Of a stretch of 7,297 bases of DNA, positions 1 to 5,017 are shown one piece after another. How positions within the stretch are numbered: position 1 is the stretch's first letter; each line of letters begins with the position of its first letter. The position numbers and the translations under genes are program-made. The notes beneath the pieces were generated by a model, which saw nothing but the letters and a program-made list of their open reading frames with translations, was not told the origin of the DNA and searched no databases. Origin of the DNA: Candidatus Omnitrophota bacterium (GTDB lineage: Bacteria; Omnitrophota; Gorgyraeia; 2-02-FULL-51-18); the NCBI GenBank assembly GCA_023247955.1, contig JAHFFL010000057.1, positions 1 to 7,297 on the forward strand, read 5' to 3'.

Positions 1-6
1 TGCTGA

Positions 7-168
7 GCTTATGCAAAATATAATCCCGCCGATGACAAAGGAACAGTCGAGCGGGTCTACACTCGTATAGATAGAACGGGTATTAATGTTTTTGTAAAAA
101 ATACACTAGACGTTCTTCATCCCATCGCTGATTGGAAACGAGAAGTGGCTGTCTCGGAAACGATCTGA
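7..168 (+). pseudogene. Possible remnant of a protein-coding gene (no start codon)
   Basis: This frame stays open for 53 codons between a TGA at 4-6 and a TGA at 166-168. It contains no ATG or TTG, and its only GTG lies near the end. The translation has a natural protein composition, with charged and hydrophobic residues mixed, for example ERVYTRIDRTGINVFV and LHPIADWKREVAV. It could be the tail of a gene broken by an upstream stop or frameshift, or simply a chance open frame. Codons are more A/T-rich than in the polyamine genes downstream. I recognise no family. A chance frame of this length is quite possible, so the call is weak. Confidence 0.25.
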
Positions 169-220
169 AACACTTTACGAGTGACAATTACGAGTAAATC
201 AGTGGGCACATAACTTATTT

Positions 221-245
221 GGGACGCATTAAGTATTTGTGTCCC
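221..245. repeat. GGGAC/GTCCC hairpin, REP-like
   Basis: GGGACGCA (221-228) and TGTGTCCC (238-245) form an eight-pair stem with one G-T wobble around the nine-base loop TTAAGTATT. From memory, hairpins of the form GGGACACA-ATACTTAA occur near REP-associated Y1 (IS200-like) transposases in many environmental bacteria. No transposase is visible here, so this could be an orphan copy or the end of a decayed element. There is no T-run after the stem, so it does not look like a standard terminator. Confidence 0.4.
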
Positions 246-270
246 TGGAAATACGATTCAGGCGGAGTGC

Positions 271-291
271 ATGAATAGAAACATGGTATGA
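271..291 (+). promoter_or_regulatory. Possible six-codon leader minigene coupled to the next gene
   Basis: An ATG at 271 opens a six-codon frame encoding MNRNMV, ending in TGA at 289-291. That TGA overlaps the ATG at 288 of the following membrane-protein gene. The only Shine-Dalgarno-like stretch nearby, GGCGGAG at 261-267, lies 3 bases from the minigene start but 20 bases from the ATG at 288. Ribosomes could therefore load at the minigene and re-initiate at 288. This is inferred from spacing alone. The minigene may be a coincidence. Confidence 0.25.
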
Positions 292-482
292 CTCCTACAA
301 CTAAAAAGATAATTGCGCGAGAGGCGAGGGTTCTTCTGGCGTTAATCGGCCTTTTTGTGCTGTCCATTATAGTGGGCGGACCAACGGGAGCGCCTGCGCT
401 TGTCGCAATATTGGGCATAATGTTTGGCTATCCCTTGTATTTGCTGATTCGTTTCATCATCTGGGCGAAGAGGCGCGCCTAG
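288..482 (+). CDS. Small two-helix inner-membrane protein, function unknown
   Basis: The gene encodes 64 residues. A short basic N-terminus (KK at 6-7, R11, R14) is followed by a hydrophobic helix at about 15-31, a Gly/Pro turn (GGPTGAP, 30-36), a second hydrophobic helix at about 36-59, and a basic tail (KRRA). The motif YPLYLLIRFIIWA near the end resembles a type common in small uncharacterised bacterial membrane proteins. Both ends are basic, which suggests that both face the cytoplasm. An in-frame TAG at 276-278 and the absence of any start codon between it and 288 make the ATG at 288 the first possible start. Its ribosome site is poor unless coupled to the upstream minigene. The stop lies one base before the EVE-domain gene, so the two are probably co-transcribed. 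I do not recognise a specific function. Confidence 0.7.
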   Translation: MTPTTKKIIAREARVLLALIGLFVLSIIVGGPTGAPALVAILGIMFGYPLYLLIRFIIWAKRRA

Positions 483-483
483 A

Positions 484-903
484 ATGCGTTTTTGGTTGAT
501 GAAAAGCGAGCCCGCAGTTTATTCCATTGATGCCCTGGCCAAGGACGGCAAGACGTGTTGGGAGGGCGTGCGCAATTACCAGGCGCGCAATTTTATGCGG
601 GACGGCATGAAAAAAGGTGACCTCGTCCTTTTTTATCATTCAAATGCGGAGCCGCCAGGAGTGGCGGGGCTTTGCCAGGTTGCCAAGGAGAGCTATCCGG
701 ATTTGACAGCAGACGAGCCGGGCTGGGTAATGGTGGATGTGGAGTTTGTCGAGAAATTTAAGCATTTTGTGACGCTCGATGAGCTCAAAGCAAGTAAAAA
801 GCTGAAAGGCATGCTTGTGACGAAGCGAGGCATGCGGCTTTCCGTCCAGCCGGTGGACAAGGCGCATTTCGATGAAGTGTTGCGCCTGGGAAGGAAAAAC
901 TAA
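484..903 (+). CDS. EVE-domain protein (THYN1/YdhA-like PUA-fold), compact form
   Basis: The 139-residue product is essentially one EVE domain, the PUA-like fold of human thymocyte nuclear protein 1. Family hallmarks appear in order: FWLMKSEP (3-10), W26-x-GVRNYQAR (28-35), GDLVLFYHSN (45-54), PPGVAGL (57-63), and near the C-terminus RLSVQPV (118-124). EVE domains bind modified bases in DNA or RNA, and stand-alone bacterial copies are usually housekeeping-like proteins of uncertain role. Family members that I recall are about 150-160 residues. Here the loop after SYPDLTADEPGW (70-81) is short and lacks the usual Tyr/Asp/Pro/Lys-rich insertion. The start at 484 is supported because the family begins almost exactly here. 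AAGAGG (468-473), inside the preceding gene, is a modest ribosome site. No methylase or restriction gene is in view, so a defence role is not supported by this context. Confidence 0.93.
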   Translation: MRFWLMKSEPAVYSIDALAKDGKTCWEGVRNYQARNFMRDGMKKGDLVLFYHSNAEPPGVAGLCQVAKESYPDLTADEPGWVMVDVEFVEKFKHFVTLDELKASKKLKGMLVTKRGMRLSVQPVDKAHFDEVLRLGRKN

Positions 904-971
904 GGATGGGGCGAGATCCTAATGCCTCCCCGCGGGACGCTGTCCGGATCACGCAATCCGACGCTCGCCGG
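903..971. other. Intergenic segment dense in short inverted repeats
   Basis: The first part of the spacer after the EVE gene carries several short inverted repeats in a row. They are AGGAT (903-907) with ATCCT (916-920), the palindrome CCCGCGGG (929-936), GGAC (935-938) with GTCC (942-945), and CGGAT (945-949) with ATCCG (956-960). None is followed by a T-run, so I do not call a standard intrinsic terminator. It could be a structured 3' end, a decayed REP-type element, or a regulatory RNA leader for the next operon. The rest of the spacer (972-1065) is A/T-rich, and I saw no convincing -35/-10 pair in it. Confidence 0.4.
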
Positions 972-1054
972 AAATTTTAGATGATAAAATTCTTCAATCG
1001 TATTACTATGATAACCATTATTAAATCCTGAAAAGATTTATTGAGCAGAAAATC

Positions 1055-1060
1055 AAGGAG
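1055..1060 (+). promoter_or_regulatory. Ribosome binding site of the homospermidine synthase gene
   Basis: AAGGAG lies five bases upstream of the ATG at 1066. It is a near-ideal Shine-Dalgarno sequence and fixes that start codon. Confidence 0.85.
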
Positions 1061-1065
1061 ATTTC

Positions 1066-2574
1066 ATGGTCAAATTTGAGGGCAAGGTACTGATCATCGG
1101 CTGTGGCTCGGTATCTCAGTGCGCGATCCCGCTGGTTCTTCAATTGATCGACATGCCTCCGCAAAACATCACGATCATGGATTTTCTCGACAACCGCGAG
1201 CGCGTCAAGGATTCCCTGGCCAAGGGGGTCCGGTACGTCATAGACCGGGTGACCCCTGAAAATTACAAACAGCTTCTCGCCCAATACACCGGCCGCGGCG
1301 ACCTAATCATCGACCTGGCCTGGAATATCGAGTGCCGGGCCATCTTGCAGTGGTGCCGGGACCATGAAGTGCTGTACGTCAATACCTCCGTCGAGGAATG
1401 GGACCCTTACAAGGATTCCCAGCGCAACGACCCCACCAAGTACACGCTGTACGCGCGCCACATGGAAGTCCGGAAAATGATCGAGGGGTGGGGCCACAAC
1501 AACGGCACGACGTCCGTTGTGGACCACGGCGCGAACCCGGGGCTTGTGTCGCATTTCACGAAACGCGCACTGGTCGATATTGCCGAAAAGATTTTGAAAG
1601 AAAAACCGAAGGACCCGAGAAGGGCTGAGCTCGAAAAGGCGCTTGGCTCCGCAAATTTTCCGAAGCTCGCGCAAATAGAGGGCGTGAAGACCATCCACAT
1701 TAGCGAGCGTGACACGCAGATCACCAATCGTCCTAAGGAGGTCGACGAGTTCGTCAACACTTGGAGCATCGAAGGATTTTTTGAGGAGGGTATCGCGCCG
1801 GCGGAGCTGGGGTGGGGCACGCACGAGCGCCACATCCCCAAGAAGGCGTATTTTCACAAGGTGGGTCCCAAGAACCAGATCTGCCTTTCCTCGATCGGAA
1901 TGAAGACGTGGGTGCGTTCCTGGGTCCCTTGCGGGGAAATCACCGGCATGGTAATCCGCCATGGCGAGGCCTTCAGCATTTCGGACCGGCTGACGGTCTG
2001 GGAAAATGGAAACGCCGTTTACCGGCCGACGGTCCACTATGCGTATTGCCCCAGCGACAGCGCGATCAATTCGCTTCACGAGCTTGAGATGAGGCAGTTC
2101 AAGCTGCAGGAAAAGCAGCGGATCCTGAACGATGAAATCACAAGCGGCCGCGATGAGCTGGGGGTCCTTTTGATGGGCCACGATTTCAAATCCTGGTGGA
2201 CGGGAAGCCTGCTCGATATCGAAGAAACGCGCCGGCTCGTGCCGCACCAGAACGCGACGACGCTCCAAGTGGCGATCTCGGTCGTGGCGGCTGCAGCCTG
2301 GATGATTCGCCACCCCAAGAGCGGTTTCCGCCTGCCGGACGATATTGATTACAAGGAAATTCTCGGCATGTCGATTCCTTATATCAGCCCGTTTGTTTCC
2401 GAGGCGGTGGACTGGACGCCTTTAAAAAATCTCAACACAAAATACACCAAGTACGATATCCCATCCATCAGCGAAGAGGACGTCTGGCAATTTACGACGT
2501 TTCTCGCCGATCCGGCGGAAAGATTAAACAGTCATGTCCGTAATGCCGTTCAGCCTGAGTTCGCCAAAGTCTAA
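1066..2574 (+). CDS. hss: Homospermidine synthase (saccharopine dehydrogenase-like fold)
   Basis: The 502-residue product matches bacterial homospermidine synthase in length and order of motifs. The family makes homospermidine from two putrescines, or from putrescine and spermidine, using NAD as a recycled cofactor in the cytoplasm. A Rossmann nucleotide site opens the protein (VLIIGCGSVSQ, 8-18, with G12 and G14). The sequence then shows DLAWN (83-87), NTSVEEW (106-112), DHGANPGLVSHF (153-164), TWSIEGF (232-238), ELGWGTHE (247-254), VIRHGEA (296-302) and a C-terminal FRLPDDID...PYISPF block (421-443). W233, E247 and H299 are plausible counterparts of the active-site Trp, Glu and His known from the Blastochloris viridis enzyme, but I have not aligned them. 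The start follows an excellent ribosome site. The 3' end overlaps the decarboxylase gene by 41 bases. A carboxynorspermidine dehydrogenase is the main alternative; I consider it less likely, because those are shorter (about 400 residues). Confidence 0.9.
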   Translation: MVKFEGKVLIIGCGSVSQCAIPLVLQLIDMPPQNITIMDFLDNRERVKDSLAKGVRYVIDRVTPENYKQLLAQYTGRGDLIIDLAWNIECRAILQWCRDHEVLYVNTSVEEWDPYKDSQRNDPTKYTLYARHMEVRKMIEGWGHNNGTTSVVDHGANPGLVSHFTKRALVDIAEKILKEKPKDPRRAELEKALGSANFPKLAQIEGVKTIHISERDTQITNRPKEVDEFVNTWSIEGFFEEGIAPAELGWGTHERHIPKKAYFHKVGPKNQICLSSIGMKTWVRSWVPCGEITGMVIRHGEAFSISDRLTVWENGNAVYRPTVHYAYCPSDSAINSLHELEMRQFKLQEKQRILNDEITSGRDELGVLLMGHDFKSWWTGSLLDIEETRRLVPHQNATTLQVAISVVAAAAWMIRHPKSGFRLPDDIDYKEILGMSIPYISPFVSEAVDWTPLKNLNTKYTKYDIPSISEEDVWQFTTFLADPAERLNSHVRNAVQPEFAKV

Positions 2575-3697
2575 ATCCGACTCTAGCGGTGTCGAGGTTC
2601 TCATCCGCGCGATGATGAAAAAGCACCGGACGCCGCTCATGATAATCCGGCGGTCGGTGCTCGAGAAACAATACCAGCGTTTCCGAAAAACCCTGCCGGA
2701 AGTGACGCCCTACTACGCGATCAAGGCCAACCCCCACCCGCTGGTCCTCAAGACCTTCATCAAGCTCGGGGCCTGTTTTGACGTCGCGAGCGCCGCGGAG
2801 ATGAAGCAGGTGCTGGATTTAGGGGCCCACCCGTCGAAAATCATATTTGCCAACACGATCAAGTCCGAAGAGGACATCACCTTCGCCCGAAGACGTGGCG
2901 TGCGGCTGATGACTTTTGACAACGAACCCGAACTTTACAAATTCGCCAAATTTTACTCCGGCGCCCATGTCCTGGTTCGCATCAAGGTGGCGAATGAGGG
3001 AAGCGTCGTGGAGCTGTCGCTGAAATTCGGCGTGGACAGCGACCAGGCGTTTTATCTTTTGCGCAAGGCGAAGTCGCTGGGGCTCGTGCCGATGGGCGTC
3101 AGCTTTCACGTGGGCTCGCAGTCGAAGAACGTGGAAAACTACCTGCAGGCGCTCGAGATCACATCCGGTATTTTCAAAGAGGCCCGGGAAAACGACCTGC
3201 CTTTGAAGATCGTGGACATCGGCGGAGGTTTTCCGATCCAGCACTTCGACGACGAGGTAGGAGTCAATTTCGAGCGGATGGCCACGCAGATCCGCCGCGA
3301 GATCAAGGCGCATTTCGACAAGCAGGTGAAATTTATCGCCGAACCGGGCCGTTTCTTGGTGGGGCCCGCGGGGGTACTCGTCACCCAGGTTGCGGGGCGG
3401 ACCTTCCGGAACAACAAGAATTATTATTATCTCAATGACGGCGTCTACGCGGATTTTTCGGGCATGGTATTCGACCACTGCCGTTACGAGTTTAAGACGC
3501 TTCGGCGGGGCCAAAAATTTTTGAGCGCGCTGGCCGGTCCCACTTGCGACTCGTTTGACACGCTTTCACTCAACGAGGAGATCCCCGAGCTTTATGTCGG
3601 GGATGTGGTCTACGTAAAAAACATAGGCGCTTATTCGTGCGCCTCTGCCACGGCAGGATTCAATGGTTTCGCGCCCGCGAAGGTCATTCTGGTCTAA
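2534..3697 (+). CDS. PLP-dependent ornithine/lysine decarboxylase (fold III)
   Basis: The 387-residue product belongs to the alanine-racemase-fold decarboxylases (ornithine, lysine/ornithine, diaminopimelate and carboxynorspermidine enzymes). PLP-site motifs are complete: YYAIKANP with Schiff-base K64, FHVGSQ with H192, DIGGGFP (228-234), and EPGR with E270. Substrate-side motifs are LNDGVYADF (300-308, D302), GPTCDS (335-340, C338 and D339) and GAY with Y367. The LNDGVY and GPTCDS forms are those of ornithine decarboxylase, so putrescine from ornithine is the likely product, perhaps with lysine as a second substrate. The neighbouring homospermidine synthase consumes putrescine, which fits. 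The start at 2534 lies inside the synthase gene. ATG at 2543 is an equal alternative, and both have a weak, distant ribosome site (GGCGGA, 2514-2519). Starting at the double ATG at 2612/2615 would trim the unconserved leader but leave little before the domain. Carboxynorspermidine decarboxylase is the main alternative. Confidence 0.9.
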   Translation: MSVMPFSLSSPKSKSDSSGVEVLIRAMMKKHRTPLMIIRRSVLEKQYQRFRKTLPEVTPYYAIKANPHPLVLKTFIKLGACFDVASAAEMKQVLDLGAHPSKIIFANTIKSEEDITFARRRGVRLMTFDNEPELYKFAKFYSGAHVLVRIKVANEGSVVELSLKFGVDSDQAFYLLRKAKSLGLVPMGVSFHVGSQSKNVENYLQALEITSGIFKEARENDLPLKIVDIGGGFPIQHFDDEVGVNFERMATQIRREIKAHFDKQVKFIAEPGRFLVGPAGVLVTQVAGRTFRNNKNYYYLNDGVYADFSGMVFDHCRYEFKTLRRGQKFLSALAGPTCDSFDTLSLNEEIPELYVGDVVYVKNIGAYSCASATAGFNGFAPAKVILV

Positions 3698-3770
3698 ACA
3701 AACGAAACGGAACGCTGTCCGGTATAATTTTTATTGTTGAATTCTGCCGAAATCGCAGTAAGATTAGGCC
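3698..3770 (+). promoter_or_regulatory. Spacer with a TATAAT box ahead of the envelope operon
   Basis: A perfect TATAAT lies at 3723-3728, about 40 bases before the next ATG. No clear TTGACA-like -35 sits 16-18 bases upstream (AAACGA at 3700-3705), so the promoter is only half supported. Just before it, CGGA (3708-3711) and TCCG (3718-3721) could form a four-pair hairpin followed closely by a T-rich stretch. That is too short for a confident terminator of the decarboxylase gene. The next gene's ribosome site is weak. Confidence 0.4.
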
Positions 3771-4208
3771 ATGCCTCCAATCAAGATTGGAATCACCGCA
3801 GGCATTATTTTTGCGGCCGCGGGGCTTGTCGTCGATAAATTTATCGGCGCCAGTATCCGCTCCCCAATCCTCGAATTTATTTTAACCGCGTCTGCGGCCA
3901 TCCCTTCCGTTTTGGCCGATATCATTTTATCCTTTTTTAAATTTTCCACCGGGAACATTTCTTCAGTAGTCTATTGGATTTTTATTTTTGGATTTTGGAT
4001 GATTACCGGATTTATCTCTGGCCGGTTTTTCACGGCAAAAAATGCGGGCCAAAGGGTTCTCGTGACCCTCATTTTGGCGGGAATTGTTTTTTCTTATTGT
4101 GCGGCCTCACTGCAATATCGAAAAGAATTGGGGAAATCGCTGGCCCCGATGGCCGGCGCCATGCCCGTTATTATGGACGTTTATCGGGGAGTCGTGGACA
4201 AAAAATGA
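3771..4208 (+). CDS. Four-helix integral membrane protein, unknown function
   Basis: The gene encodes 145 residues with four predicted membrane helices at about 5-22, 33-56, 64-84 and 95-113. The C-terminus is polar and mostly soluble (114-145), containing MAGAMPVIMDVYRG. Helix three is rich in aromatic residues (VVYWIFIFGFWMITG). A basic loop (FFTAKNAGQR, 86-95) lies between helices three and four and suggests that this side faces the cytoplasm. No catalytic motif or known family is apparent. It is the first gene of an operon. Its TGA overlaps the ATG of the next gene (ATGA at 4205-4208), so translation of the two is probably coupled. The gene is more A/T-rich in codon choice than the polyamine genes upstream. 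It could anchor or export the secreted proteins encoded after it, but that is inferred only from position. Confidence 0.8.
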   Translation: MPPIKIGITAGIIFAAAGLVVDKFIGASIRSPILEFILTASAAIPSVLADIILSFFKFSTGNISSVVYWIFIFGFWMITGFISGRFFTAKNAGQRVLVTLILAGIVFSYCAASLQYRKELGKSLAPMAGAMPVIMDVYRGVVDKK

Positions 4209-5017
4209 TAGTGAGACTTTTTTTTGTTTTTTTACTCGTTTGTACGAGCGATGTTCACGCGGGCGTGCTGGATAGACTCGATGAGGTTGGGGATGCCGTG
4301 AAGCCCGGTTCAAAGGACGCAGGATCAAGCACGGGAGAAATGCCCGACGGCCCGGCGGATGAAAAATTCTCGGATTTTGTGAAAGAAGCTCATGGCGCTG
4401 CGAAAGGCACAAAATACGCCGCCAAAGGCCTCGGTGCGGTGCCTCCGTTTAAGGAAGGAATGCCTGAGTTGGAAAATATCAGCAAAGGCGCCGGTAAGGC
4501 CGCCGATGCGCTGAAAGGCGCCCGGGCCATTCAGGAAATTGAAGAAGGCAAGCGGACCGGCACGTCCAAGGCGGCGGAGCTTGGCCTTAAATACGGAGCC
4601 GGGAAGGCCTCCGGAATTCTGGCCAAGCCGGTAACCGGAACGGTCGAAGCCGCCGCCCAGGGCGTGGACAAGGTGAACGCCACACTCGACAATCCGACGG
4701 AAGAAAATAGCGCCGAGACCATAAGGCATGTTGAAGAGTTTCAGAATGAAGCGGCGAAAAATGCCGGCGTCGATATTAAAAAAACAAAAGAGAAAATCGG
4801 CGGGTGGAGAGATTGGTTCTATGACCAGGCCTATAAGGTCACGCCGGGCTGGATCCCGGCGAACGAAAGGAATAAGCGCGACCAGCTTAAGCAAGAAAAG
4901 TCGGCCTGGGACGCTTTGCGTGAATATGCCGGCGCCCCCTCGGAAGAAGGACAGGCAAAATTAGACGTTGAAGAGCAAGAAAGGTTATTGCAGAAATGGG
5001 TTGAACGGAAAGAGTGA
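4205..5017 (+). CDS. Exported Ala/Gly/Lys-rich protein, unknown function
   Basis: Starting at the ATG at 4205 gives 270 residues with a clear signal peptide: a hydrophobic core VRLFFVFLLVC (3-13) and a VHA-G cleavage site after A19. The same frame is open upstream to 3974, but that part overlaps the membrane-protein gene and would bury the signal peptide, so 4205 is preferred. The mature protein opens with GVLDRLDEVGDAVKP. A middle section (about 60-160) is rich in small residues and lysine, with recurring Gly/Ala/Lys steps such as KYAAKGLGA, SKGAGKAADALKGA and KYGAGKASGILA. It then becomes polar, with a Trp-rich patch (WRDWFYDQAYKVTPGW, 201-216) and a strongly charged, probably helical tail (218-270). 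C13 is not in a good lipobox, so a soluble periplasmic or secreted protein is more likely than a lipoprotein. Its stop overlaps the next gene's GTG start. Confidence 0.82.
   Translation: MIVRLFFVFLLVCTSDVHAGVLDRLDEVGDAVKPGSKDAGSSTGEMPDGPADEKFSDFVKEAHGAAKGTKYAAKGLGAVPPFKEGMPELENISKGAGKAADALKGARAIQEIEEGKRTGTSKAAELGLKYGAGKASGILAKPVTGTVEAAAQGVDKVNATLDNPTEENSAETIRHVEEFQNEAAKNAGVDIKKTKEKIGGWRDWFYDQAYKVTPGWIPANERNKRDQLKQEKSAWDALREYAGAPSEEGQAKLDVEEQERLLQKWVERKE

Noticed and set aside
4..6. TGA read through as a sense codon (recoded genetic code) to rescue the frame at 7-168
   Set aside because: TGA ends well-supported genes at 4206 and 5015, and Trp is encoded by TGG throughout. No selenocysteine-type hairpin is evident after it.
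19..24. TATAAT box near the left edge
   Set aside because: Its -35 region would fall off the window edge, and the next intact gene is more than 260 bases away, so it cannot be assessed as a promoter.
175..195. Direct repeat TTACGAGT (175-182 and 188-195) as an operator
   Set aside because: Two eight-base copies 13 bases apart in A/T-rich sequence, with no nearby promoter or regulator gene, are too weak to call.
472..479. Eight-base palindrome GGCGCGCC at the end of the small membrane-protein gene
   Set aside because: It encodes the Arg/Ala-rich tail of the protein and has no other sign of function.
484..903. EVE-domain gene as part of a modified-DNA defence system
   Set aside because: No McrB-like GTPase, nuclease or methylase is encoded in the window. 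Its neighbours are a small membrane protein and polyamine enzymes.
1303..2313. 336-codon open frame on the minus strand
   Set aside because: It lies wholly opposite the homospermidine synthase gene. Its translation is rich in Arg, His and Pro with no recognisable motif, as expected for a shadow of a gene with G/C-rich third positions.
2819..3514. 231-codon open frame on the minus strand
   Set aside because: It is antisense to the decarboxylase gene, whose motifs are complete, and it has no family features or ribosome site of its own.
3974..4204. Upstream extension of the 270-residue exported protein
   Set aside because: It would overlap the four-helix membrane-protein gene over its whole length and place the signal peptide internally. 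The ATG at 4205 with the ATGA overlap is the better start.
4325..4894. 189-codon open frame on the minus strand
   Set aside because: It is antisense to the exported 270-residue protein, which has a clear signal peptide and operon coupling. The antisense translation shows no motif.
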